24,755 bases of DNA from CAZJWR01 sp964549765. GTDB lineage: Bacteria; Zixibacteria; MSB-5A5; GN15; JAAZOE01. The stretch is from the NCBI GenBank assembly GCA_964549765.1, contig CAZJWR010000055.1, positions 1 through 24,755 on the forward strand, in the 5' to 3' direction. The notes under the pieces are model-generated. The model saw nothing but the letters and a program-made list of their open reading frames with translations, made no database searches and had not been told where the DNA came from. Shown one piece after another: positions 1 to 7,260 of this stretch. The translations under genes were made by a program, and so were the position numbers. Every line of letters begins with the position of its first letter. Position 1 is the first letter of the stretch.

Positions 1-78
1 TATCACCCGGATATGCCCATGACCGAATTTACACAATAACCTTGACACAACCACTCCCCTCGAAGAGCCGATAATGGC

Positions 79-106
79 TTGACTTATCCGTCTTTTCCCA
101 TATATT
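79..106 (+). promoter_or_regulatory. Candidate sigma-70-type promoter of the first lipoprotein gene
   Basis: A -35 box TTGACT (79-84) and a -10 box TATATT (101-106) are separated by 16 bp. Transcription would start near 113, giving a leader of about 60 nt before the preferred ATG at 176. The leader contains the inverted repeat GAGTCG-GT-CGACTC (127-140), which could be a small hairpin or an operator. The rest of positions 1-154 shows no supportable gene. The match is by eye only. Confidence 0.55.
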
Positions 107-175
107 GAATTGAGGTAACCATAATCGAGTCGGTCGACTCTCTTTGTCATACCGATGATCCGGAGGGGTCAAAAT

Positions 176-1744
176 ATGCCCGCCAAATACAAAATCGCAC
201 TGATCGTCCTTGCCGACCTTTGCGCCATATTGGTCGGGTGCGACGCCGAACGACTCCCGTCCAACAGTTCGGCATCGGCGGAAAAAGCCCCATTTGAGGT
301 CAAAGTCAGCCTTATTCACGATCAGCTTCAGGGCCATTATGCAGATGTTTCCATCTCCGCCGACTCCGCCCGCGGCCGGCTGAGCGGCTATGATCTTTTC
401 CTTTCGTACGACCCGAATGCCCTGACGTTTATTTCCGCGCTACCGGGCGAGTTGCTCAAGGCCGAGGGGTGGGATCTTTTCGATTCTCAGGTATATTCCG
501 GCAGCCAAGTAGATGGCAGCCCCCTCAACTTTGTCCATCTGTACGCCATAAAAGACGTCCCCAATGTCGAACATCAACCCGACGACTCACTGGCGCCGTC
601 GAACGAGCTCGCAACTCTGCAATTTTATGTCACAAACGACCGCTATTATGAATGTAACTTCCTGCCGATCCGATTCTATTGGCGCAACTGCGACGACAAT
701 GTCCTGTCCCTGCTGAATGGCGATACGATCGCTTTCGTCTCTGCTGTCTATGATACCGCCCGGAGCGTCGCGGTAGCCGACACCATCGACATCGACGGCT
801 GGCACGGCCCCTCGGAAGATTGCTTCGCGGCCCTGCATCACGTTCCCGTACCGATGATAGACTTCATCAATGGCAGCATCGGCATCGTCTGCGGTGACAG
901 TATCGATTCCCGGGGAGATATCAACTACAATGGTCTCGCCTTTGAAATCGCCGACGCCATCATGTATACTAATTACTTCGTCAATGGTCTATCTGCTTTC
1001 GGCAGCCATACCGACGCGTCAACCGCGGCATCCGATGTCAACACTGACGGAAACACACTGACCGTGGCCGACTTGGTGTATCTCATCCGCATAATCCAGG
1101 GTGACGCCCTTCCGTCTCCACCGGTTTCGGATACCGCCTCATTGGCAATCTCCTCAAACTATCATGCCCACACCGTGACCGTATCGACCGAATCGGATAG
1201 CACGATTGGAGCCATGTATATGGTTTTCGATGCCACCGAAATGACTGGCCCGCCGTCGCTCGGCCCGGGCACCGATTGGATGGACATGAAATACAATACG
1301 GTAAACGATTCTCTTAGGATCTTGATTTTCAATATCGGAAGTCACCATATCGCGCCCGGCACACAAACCGTACTGACCATCCCCGCCTCAGGCGCGATGC
1401 CCCTTCTGTATGCCGAAGCCGCGACGTATTCCGGAATACCCATGAAATCGACGATCGACGGCGTGCCGCAGCAATTTGAACTCGGCCAGAATTACCCCAA
1501 CCCCTTCTCGACTTCTACGATCATCCCCCTCGCTCTGCCCGTGGAATCGGATTGGTCCGTCTATATTTTCAACGTCGCGGCCGATACCGTCCGGACATAT
1601 TCGGGGCATTCCGACGCCGGTGTCGTCACCATCGAATGGAATGGCACCTGGCAGGACGGCACACCTGCGGCCAACGGCGTCTACTTCTACCGGGCGATAG
1701 TCGGCGATCTCACCGCCACGCGGAAAATGACGCTCGTCCGCTGA
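176..1744 (+). CDS. Secreted lipoprotein with cohesin-like, dockerin and FlgD-like C-terminal domains
   Basis: This is a surface or periplasmic protein of unknown role. The reading frame is open from an ATG at 155, but GGAGGGG at 162-168 sits 7 nt before the ATG at 176, so I prefer 176 (522 aa). The N-terminus has a short basic part, a hydrophobic stretch and a lipobox L-V-G-C with Cys22. Residues about 45-180 resemble a cohesin-type domain (YDLFLSYDPNALTF). Residues about 240-320 hold a dockerin-like pair (RGDINYNG and DVNTDGNTLTVADLVYLI). The end (about 430-522) is a FlgD-like, T9SS type A-like domain beginning FELGQNYPNPFS and ending with NGVYFYRAIVG and TRKMTLVR. A lipobox together with a sorting-type C-terminus is unusual, because the two imply different surface routes. 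The architecture is clear. The ligand is unknown. Confidence 0.8.
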   Translation: MPAKYKIALIVLADLCAILVGCDAERLPSNSSASAEKAPFEVKVSLIHDQLQGHYADVSISADSARGRLSGYDLFLSYDPNALTFISALPGELLKAEGWDLFDSQVYSGSQVDGSPLNFVHLYAIKDVPNVEHQPDDSLAPSNELATLQFYVTNDRYYECNFLPIRFYWRNCDDNVLSLLNGDTIAFVSAVYDTARSVAVADTIDIDGWHGPSEDCFAALHHVPVPMIDFINGSIGIVCGDSIDSRGDINYNGLAFEIADAIMYTNYFVNGLSAFGSHTDASTAASDVNTDGNTLTVADLVYLIRIIQGDALPSPPVSDTASLAISSNYHAHTVTVSTESDSTIGAMYMVFDATEMTGPPSLGPGTDWMDMKYNTVNDSLRILIFNIGSHHIAPGTQTVLTIPASGAMPLLYAEAATYSGIPMKSTIDGVPQQFELGQNYPNPFSTSTIIPLALPVESDWSVYIFNVAADTVRTYSGHSDAGVVTIEWNGTWQDGTPAANGVYFYRAIVGDLTATRKMTLVR

Positions 1745-1783
1745 ACCTCACCGGTTCATAATCTGTTGATGGCTATATAGGGC

Positions 1784-1819
1784 TAAGGCGCCGTGCGTGG
1801 GACCCAACACGGCGCCTTA
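1784..1819. terminator. Perfect 12-bp hairpin downstream of the lipoprotein gene
   Basis: TAAGGCGCCGTG (1784-1795) and CACGGCGCCTTA (1808-1819) are exact inverted complements around a 12-nt loop. The hairpin begins 40 bp after the stop codon. No T-run follows on either strand, so it is either a non-canonical terminator or a transcript-stabilising hairpin between the two convergent genes. Confidence 0.55.
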
Positions 1820-1936
1820 TCTGGGAGGGATTATGCAAGGTGTTAACGATCAATTCGAGCAGTGTTGCTCATTCAGATTTTTCCGATAGTCCTTTCGATC
1901 TCCGTCGATTTTTCATATATGATATCTACTTTTGAT

Positions 1937-1969
1937 ACGCATCATCCGGAGATGTGTTTTTGCTTTTTT
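1937..1969 (+). terminator. Candidate weak intrinsic terminator
   Basis: ACGCATC (1937-1943) can pair with GATGTGT (1951-1957, one G-U pair) around a 7-nt loop. It is followed by a T-rich run, TTTTT then GC then TTTTTT, to 1969. It could end + strand transcription that passes the hairpin at 1784-1819. Confidence 0.35.
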
Positions 1970-2069
1970 AGCTATTTATGGCTTTTTTTAATCTATCATA
2001 AAAGGATATTCATGTCGCTCATTGTAAGAATGACTCCATTCGAACATCATCGTGCCCACCAGCGAATCC

Positions 2070-3299
2070 TCACCGTATCCAGGTTGGGCCGATTTTCGGC
2101 GCCGGGCCGCTCCGGAAGATATAATTGATCAAGTACACCGGATCCCCGATGTTGATATAATCATCGCCGTCCGGATTGCCCCGCCATGTCGGAAAGGCAG
2201 GCGGCGCACCACCCTTGAAAATGTAGTTTATCAGGTGCACGGCGTCCCCCAGGTTGACCTCCCCGTCCCCATCGGCGTCACCCGGGGGGTAATTGAAATC
2301 GAGATGCACCGGACCGTCACCCATATGATAGGTGGCCAGTTTCTCACCGGCGGCGTTCAGGCGAATGACGCGGTCGCCGAAAGTCGCGATGAGCACCGTC
2401 GAATCCTGATACGGCACCGCTCCGGTTGCTCCGGAATCGACATAAATCGGGTTCGCGGCGTTGTGATATATCTCCCCCGTCAACGCCTGATACGAAAACA
2501 CTTCCCCGTCGGCGGCCCATCCCCCGGCCGCCACCACGGCGATATCGTTCGGCCCGATACCGATCTGCCAAGGCTGCCCCCCCAGCGGCACGCTGTCGAC
2601 GACCGAATCGCTGCCGGAATCGATGATATACACGCTTCCGGGTATGTCGTAATAATTTCCTGTGCAGACAACATGAACCCGGCCCATCCGGTCCATCGCG
2701 AGAAATTGCGGATTCGTCCCGACCGGTATGTCGCCGATCACAGTATCGCCCGCCAGGTCGTATACCGCCACTCTTCCCTGCCCCCAACTATATGTATTGA
2801 AATCATACGCCGTGACCGCCACATACACTTTGCCGTCCACCAACAGCACCCCCTCCGGCGCCGGCCCGATATCGGTCGTTTTGATCACCTGCCGCGAATT
2901 CATATCGACTTTGGCCAACCCGTCGGCAACCAGCAGACTCACATAAAGATAGCGGTCGTCCAGAAATCCCATCCAGAACGGATTGCTGCCGCCGGGAAAA
3001 TCGACCCACCCGGCGGTCGTCTCATTCACCAGGTTGATAATCTGTATCTCGTCGGTGCCGGACAGCAACACAAAGGCCAGCGTGTCACGGACAATTATCT
3101 GGTTGGGAAAACACCCGACGTCGCTGCCCAACGTCAATACATTTTTGGTCACGACGCCGCTCGCCAGCGATATCTTGTCCAGCGTTTCCCCCGATGTATT
3201 GATAACATACGCCGTCATGTCGGCGGCCGATACCGACACTGCCGCCACAATCCACAGGCCGATAAAACATATCATTCGTATCGCATGATTCAAGCTCAT
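2070..3299 (-). CDS. Secreted YncE/BtuG-like beta-propeller with C-terminal dockerin
   Basis: 409 aa. Residues 1-25 are a Sec signal peptide (hydrophobic core ICFIGLWIVAAVSVSA). Residues about 27-335 are repeated short blades of the YncE/NHL type (for example GRVAVYDLAGDTVIGDIPVGTNPQFLAMD and GSVYIIDSGSDSVVDSVPLGGQPWQIGIG, each split by a turn), consistent with a seven-bladed propeller. Residues 341-400 are a dockerin with two calcium-loop repeats (DADGDGEVNLGDAVHLINYI; NPDGDDYINIGDPVYLINYI). The gene starts 33 bp after the stop of the B12-riboswitch-controlled receptor gene, with an AAAGGA ribosome binding site 7 nt before the ATG. In Bacteroides, BtuG is a propeller that binds cobalamin at the surface and partners BtuB, so by fold and context this is a candidate BtuG analogue. 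Homology to BtuG itself is not shown. There is no lipobox, so attachment may rely on the dockerin or on contact with the receptor. Confidence 0.78.
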   Translation of the reverse strand: MSLNHAIRMICFIGLWIVAAVSVSAADMTAYVINTSGETLDKISLASGVVTKNVLTLGSDVGCFPNQIIVRDTLAFVLLSGTDEIQIINLVNETTAGWVDFPGGSNPFWMGFLDDRYLYVSLLVADGLAKVDMNSRQVIKTTDIGPAPEGVLLVDGKVYVAVTAYDFNTYSWGQGRVAVYDLAGDTVIGDIPVGTNPQFLAMDRMGRVHVVCTGNYYDIPGSVYIIDSGSDSVVDSVPLGGQPWQIGIGPNDIAVVAAGGWAADGEVFSYQALTGEIYHNAANPIYVDSGATGAVPYQDSTVLIATFGDRVIRLNAAGEKLATYHMGDGPVHLDFNYPPGDADGDGEVNLGDAVHLINYIFKGGAPPAFPTWRGNPDGDDYINIGDPVYLINYIFRSGPAPKIGPTWIR

Positions 3300-3332
3300 T
3301 ATCGTATCCTTTCCATAAACGGAGTCTCGCCG

Positions 3333-5651
3333 CTATAATTTATAAGTGAGGGATAAATCGACTCCCCATTCCCGCCCCGGCATGGGATAGCCGCCGATCA
3401 ATTCATACTCCTCGCCGTTTAGGTTCTTGACGCGGTATCCGGCCTTGAACGTCGCCGATGACACCCCGAACTCAATCCCCACTCCGGCATCGTCGACGCG
3501 GTACGCGTCGTACCACTTCGTATTGGCGTCGGTGCTGTAGCGAATATCGACCAACCGGACACTATACGAACCCCGGAAAATCCCGTAGCGGGCGTCAAGG
3601 TCGAGGCGGGTCACGTAGTGCGGCCGATAGGTGAGCATTTTGTCCCGCGCGTTTTCATCCGGCCCCCGGTTTTTGGCCACTGTGATCGTATTCCGGTAGG
3701 CGATGCGGATCCGATCCTTGAACAATCGCGCCGTGATATAATCTTCATGGCCGGCAATCACCGCTGCATCGAGGTTGACCGGCGTCCAGACCTGCCCGTA
3801 CGCCGGCTGCCAGACAATTAAATCCCGGATATAGGTATGAAAGAAAGTCGTCCCCGCCGATACCTGCACCGGGCCGTCGTATACCGTCTCGATCCCCGCA
3901 TCCGAATGCTCGGCCAGCTCCGGCCGCAGATCAAGGTTGGCAGCGGAACGGATGTCCCCCTTCCAGAACAGGGCACTGATGGACGGCAGGCGAAACGAGC
4001 TGCCATAGCTGGCGCGCATCACGACCCGAAACCGGCCTCCCCGCGTCAAGGAAACTCCCGCCTTCTGCGACCACTGGCTGACATGGCTCACACCTCCGGT
4101 GGTGTTGTCGTTGCGGGTATCGACGTTGTCCCACCGCAGCGACGCATCGACAGCCGCCGACTGCCAGAACGGTATTCCTCCCAGGTCAAACTGGTGCGTG
4201 TCCCCAACATAGATCCCCGCGTTATCGCGCACCGTCCGGCCCATACTGAACGCCGGCCGGTACAGGTTCTCATGCCTGACGATATCCCGCTGAACATCCG
4301 TCCCCGCGATCAGTTCATTGCCGTCGATCGGCCGATACCGGCCGCGCACGGCCGCCTGTGCCAGGTCATCTATATAGCGGTCTTCATATCGATAGGCGCT
4401 GTACGGATGATCGACGTTGTTGAAATACTGCTCGAAACGAGACGCCCCGATATCCGCCTCGATGTCCAGTCCCTGACTCGCCGAAGTCTTGAAATGCAGG
4501 CTTCCGAGCGTCCGCGCATCCCGTTTCCAGGCGGTCGTGTCAATGCTCGACACGGCTCCCGGCAAACCCTGCCGCGAGCTGTAAATCTGCCCTGAGAAGC
4601 TCAACGATGTATTGCCGCTGAAACGATAGGCGGCAGTGGCAAAATAGTTATGCGTCCGCAGGCCGTCGTTCCGACGCGCCCCGCTGTATATGCGATTTCT
4701 CGGGCTGACCGCATACCGGTAATCGTAATCGCCATCGGTGCGGTGAAAACTATAGGCGAGCCGGCTGGTCACGCCGTTCATGCGAACCGGATCGCGAAGC
4801 GATACCCGATACGAATTCGTTTTCCATTTGCCCCAGGAATCTTCCGTCTGCGCCTCGGTGTGAGAGGCGCTGCCGGAGGCGACCGTGACGATATTGATCA
4901 CCCCGCCGACTGCGTCGGTCCCATATCGCGCCGATTCCCCCCCCCGGTATACCTCGATCTTTTCGACCATCTCGATCGGGATCGTGCTCACATCGGCATC
5001 GCCGTTGCCGGACCCGGTTAATCGCTGGCCGTCCATCAAAATCAGCACGTGCTTCGCTTCGGAACCCCGGATGCTGATCAGGGTCTTGCCCCCCGAAGGC
5101 CCCGACTCCCTGACATACACGCCGGGGACGTCGCCCAGTACTTCAGCCAGATCAGCCGCATCCGATTTGTCGATTTCATCCCGGGTAATGACCGTCGTCG
5201 CGACAATCGGCGCCGGTGACGCCGCCGCCCGGACCTCGCGCCCCGGCATCTCGTAAACCCGCCGCTTCAGGGCGACATCGAGCCGCAGCGTTATGTCATC
5301 GGTAACGACGATATCATCGGTATAATTCTCGTATCCCTCGGCGGCCACCTCCATCCGGCAGGTTCCCTCGGGGACATGCTCGAAAATGAATTTCCCGAAC
5401 GCATCGGTCCGGGACAGATAGTCCGATTGCCGTATCCGCACCGCCGCCTGATAAATCGGATGGCCGTCGACGGCGTCGAAAACCCGTCCCTCAATGGAAA
5501 CGGTCGTCTGCCCGCGAACGCCCACCGCAAACACCAGCGACATCACCGCTATCGACAGACAAATCAATAACGGCGCGGCATAATTCCGGCAGTCGAGGAT
5601 AGGGGCAAAAAAATCCCCGACAGCGGCATATGGAGGTCGGGACCGATTCAA
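3333..5651 (-). CDS. btuB: TonB-dependent outer-membrane receptor, BtuB-like, under cobalamin riboswitch control
   Basis: 772 aa from a TTG start (codon at 5651-5649). The ribosome binding site GGGAGG lies 5 nt upstream, and the only in-frame ATG is at residue 37, inside the signal peptide. A signal anchor spans residues about 27-48, giving a longer than usual n-region. Residues about 50-135 form a carboxypeptidase-regulatory-like domain (GRVFDAVDGHPIYQAAV). Residues about 145-255 form the plug, with ISIRGSEAKHVLILMDGQ and the BtuB-like VEKIEVYRGGESARYGTDAVGGVINIV. The remainder is a 22-strand-type barrel ending SLTYKL. The protein would import corrinoids across the outer membrane using TonB energy. 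The ligand is inferred from the riboswitch. No BtuFCD transporter or TonB/ExbBD genes lie in the window. It probably shares a transcript with the downstream propeller gene. Confidence 0.88.
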   Translation of the reverse strand: MNRSRPPYAAVGDFFAPILDCRNYAAPLLICLSIAVMSLVFAVGVRGQTTVSIEGRVFDAVDGHPIYQAAVRIRQSDYLSRTDAFGKFIFEHVPEGTCRMEVAAEGYENYTDDIVVTDDITLRLDVALKRRVYEMPGREVRAAASPAPIVATTVITRDEIDKSDAADLAEVLGDVPGVYVRESGPSGGKTLISIRGSEAKHVLILMDGQRLTGSGNGDADVSTIPIEMVEKIEVYRGGESARYGTDAVGGVINIVTVASGSASHTEAQTEDSWGKWKTNSYRVSLRDPVRMNGVTSRLAYSFHRTDGDYDYRYAVSPRNRIYSGARRNDGLRTHNYFATAAYRFSGNTSLSFSGQIYSSRQGLPGAVSSIDTTAWKRDARTLGSLHFKTSASQGLDIEADIGASRFEQYFNNVDHPYSAYRYEDRYIDDLAQAAVRGRYRPIDGNELIAGTDVQRDIVRHENLYRPAFSMGRTVRDNAGIYVGDTHQFDLGGIPFWQSAAVDASLRWDNVDTRNDNTTGGVSHVSQWSQKAGVSLTRGGRFRVVMRASYGSSFRLPSISALFWKGDIRSAANLDLRPELAEHSDAGIETVYDGPVQVSAGTTFFHTYIRDLIVWQPAYGQVWTPVNLDAAVIAGHEDYITARLFKDRIRIAYRNTITVAKNRGPDENARDKMLTYRPHYVTRLDLDARYGIFRGSYSVRLVDIRYSTDANTKWYDAYRVDDAGVGIEFGVSSATFKAGYRVKNLNGEEYELIGGYPMPGREWGVDLSLTYKL

Positions 5652-5655
5652 CCTT

Positions 5656-5669
5656 CCCTCCCGCGAGGG
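5656..5669 (-). promoter_or_regulatory. Ribosome-binding-site sequestering hairpin (riboswitch expression platform)
   Basis: On the - strand CCCTC-GCGG-GAGGG forms a 5-bp stem that buries the Shine-Dalgarno sequence GGGAGGG (5656-5662) immediately before the TTG start at 5651. No T-run follows, so control is probably translational: bound cobalamin would favour the closed hairpin. Confidence 0.7.
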
Positions 5670-5690
5670 CTGTCGAACTCATGGGTTTTA

Positions 5691-5850
5691 TCCCGGCAGG
5701 TCTCCTGGCTTACGGCTTCCAGCCTACTGGGGCCCCTTCCCCTCCCGGTTAACCCGGAAGAGTGGAATCTGGCCCGGTCGTAGCCGATCACAGTAGCGGG
5801 GCTGCGACGGCATCTCACCGTCTTCCCTATTATCCGCAATGGGACCGGAA
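5691..5850 (-). promoter_or_regulatory. Cobalamin riboswitch aptamer
   Basis: Reading the - strand from 5850 to 5691, the aptamer has a P1 stem (UUCCGG pairing with CCGGGA at the 3' end), the core GGGAAGACGGTGAGATGCC, then GCAGCCCCGCTACTGTGA, a variable hairpin arm (CTTCCGG-GTTAA-CCGGGAG), and the diagnostic B12 box AAGCCAGGAGACCTGCC. All conserved blocks are present in the correct order. It lies between a promoter and the BtuB-like receptor gene. Confidence 0.96.
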
Positions 5851-5865
5851 TATATTATCGAATAC

Positions 5866-5895
5866 AAAATAGGGCGGAGCAATGCGGCCTGTCAA
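5866..5895 (-). promoter_or_regulatory. Promoter of the riboswitch-btuB transcript
   Basis: On the - strand TTGACA (5895-5890) and TATTTT (5871-5866) are separated by 18 bp. Transcription would begin near 5859, a few bases before the aptamer's P1 stem. The -35 box nearly abuts the T-tract of the upstream gene's terminator. Confidence 0.65.
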
Positions 5896-5898
5896 GGG

Positions 5899-5926
5899 AA
5901 AAAAAGCCCCGCCGAATGGCGGGGCT
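5899..5926 (-). terminator. Intrinsic terminator of the upstream lipoprotein/ccm transcript
   Basis: On the - strand AGCCCCGCC (5926-5918), loop ATTC, GGCGGGGCT (5913-5905) make a 9-bp GC-rich stem followed at once by a run of T (the A run at 5899-5905 on the + strand). It lies 30 bp past the stop at 5956 and insulates the riboswitch unit. Confidence 0.92.
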
Positions 5927-5955
5927 TGAGATCTTTATTTGCGAATCGTCGGCTA

Positions 5956-7125
5956 CTATGGTCGCTGTTTGATGATATATCGGTAAGACGGGAATACCTC
6001 GACCGGCGGCATTGTCAAATTGATGACCATATTGTTGACCGCGGTGGTGTCGCCGTTCCGGATGAAATTGATGTCCGCTCCGCTGGTATCGACCATGACC
6101 GTGTCGATGGAATCGGGTGAAATCTCCAACGTGTATATGGTAAGGCCGTCCGGGGTAACAACCAGGCTCTTGGCCGTGTCCGGAAAGGAAAAATGCACCG
6201 TCGTGTCAAACCGCGTCACCGCCTGGCCGCTGCCCGTATATGTGCCCCAACCGTAGTACCGATATATGCGCACCCTGGTCGTATCCATGTGAGGATCGCA
6301 GGCGCTGTAAACAATCACCGTACGTCTATTGGTTAAAGTGTCGCCCTGGGGAGTGATATATGTAGTATCCGATTCGATAGAATCTATCGAATCGCACCAG
6401 ATCTCCGGATCCGGGGGCAGGTAGGATGTATCGACCCGGTACCAGTAGGCCCACCGCACGTCCATCCGCTTGAACGAATCAGGAGGAAACGCAGCCGTCG
6501 CGGCCGAATCGGTGACCACGAAAAGCGAATCGAACCAGGCGCCATAAAGCAGATTCAGTGTATCAATCCGTGTCGGAGGCGGGTTTTGGGGGCCGCTCGG
6601 ATTTTTCACCACCCGGTAAAGGACGGATTCGGGAGGATTGGCAGGATCCATGACATTGGTGTATTTCAAGGTGTCAGCCCCAAGCAATATCCATTGCGAA
6701 TCAACGGTCGTCACGAAATCGGCGCGGAACGAATCGCGCCAGATGAACGGCTTGTCCTGCGAAAACGCAAACTGGTAGGTCTGTGAAGGCAAAAATCCGT
6801 AAATATCTATCGATAACGTGTCTATCTGGACCGTGGAATCCGGCAGGATCGTCGTATCCGTGACGATAAACGTCCCCGACGCTAATGTCCCGAGGAATCC
6901 GTTGTTATCGGAATAAATCGGCTCCGGCCAACCCACGCTCGGCGTCACCGTCAACCGAGCCGAATCAAGGCCGAAAGTGCGGTACCCATTGTCAACTTTT
7001 AGCTGAAAGGCGGGGTAAACGCTATGGTATTTGGGTATGGCATTGACGGTGTTATTGTCGTTGTTTTCACACCCGTATACGATCACCAGAGCCAAAAGAA
7101 CAAGGGCAGAAACAAAAACTCTCAT
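5956..7125 (-). CDS. Uncharacterised lipoprotein downstream of ccmF
   Basis: 389 aa with no recognised domain. A lipoprotein signal is clear: MRVFVSALVLLALVIVYGC with lipobox V-Y-G-C at Cys19. The mature part is rich in Thr, Asp, Ser and Tyr with many short beta-strand-like stretches (DTLSIDIYGFLPSQTYQF, DTTRVRIYRYYGWGTY), suggesting a beta-sandwich, perhaps fibronectin III-like, surface or periplasmic protein. The start is supported by GGGAGGA just upstream of the ATG. It follows ccmF after a 135-bp gap that contains its own promoter candidate, and it ends before a strong terminator. A link to cytochrome maturation is possible from position only. Confidence 0.75.
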   Translation of the reverse strand: MRVFVSALVLLALVIVYGCENNDNNTVNAIPKYHSVYPAFQLKVDNGYRTFGLDSARLTVTPSVGWPEPIYSDNNGFLGTLASGTFIVTDTTILPDSTVQIDTLSIDIYGFLPSQTYQFAFSQDKPFIWRDSFRADFVTTVDSQWILLGADTLKYTNVMDPANPPESVLYRVVKNPSGPQNPPPTRIDTLNLLYGAWFDSLFVVTDSAATAAFPPDSFKRMDVRWAYWYRVDTSYLPPDPEIWCDSIDSIESDTTYITPQGDTLTNRRTVIVYSACDPHMDTTRVRIYRYYGWGTYTGSGQAVTRFDTTVHFSFPDTAKSLVVTPDGLTIYTLEISPDSIDTVMVDTSGADINFIRNGDTTAVNNMVINLTMPPVEVFPSYRYIIKQRP

Positions 7126-7159
7126 GTATTCCTCCCGATAATGTCAAAAGCCGGCAAGT

Positions 7160-7188
7160 AACATAATATCTTTGCCCGCTGCGTGCAA
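7160..7188 (-). promoter_or_regulatory. Candidate promoter of the lipoprotein gene after ccmF
   Basis: On the - strand TTGCAC (7188-7183) and TATGTT (7165-7160) are 17 bp apart in the gap after ccmF, giving a leader of about 30 nt. This suggests independent expression in addition to any ccm read-through. Confidence 0.4.
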
Positions 7189-7260
7189 GCAAAATTATCG
7201 GTTTTTTCTATAGGACGCCGCCGGGTAACGCTCTGTGCAACGCAATTTTGGAGAAATGTA

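Larger units (their letters stand above)
1745..2069. other. Convergent intergenic region without a supportable gene
   Basis: These 325 bp separate the ends of two convergent genes. They hold the 12-bp hairpin and the weak terminator listed separately, then AT-rich sequence around 1860-2010 quite unlike the GC-rich coding DNA on both sides. I see no - strand terminator for the gene ending at 2070 and no convincing coding frame. Confidence 0.6.

Noticed and set aside
1833..1889. An 18-codon + strand frame with GGGAGGGA just upstream of its ATG
   Set aside because: It lies inside the hairpin and terminator zone between convergent genes, and its product shows no membrane helix or known small-protein features. 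A good ribosome binding site alone is not enough.
2052..3338. Long + strand frame of 428 codons opposite the propeller gene
   Set aside because: Its product is rich in Arg, His and Ile and has no domain. The - strand frame has a signal peptide, propeller blades and dockerins, so this is an antisense shadow.
3837..4595. + strand frame of 252 codons opposite the TonB-dependent receptor
   Set aside because: It is an antisense shadow of the barrel-coding region, Arg/Pro/Ile-rich and without a ribosome binding site.
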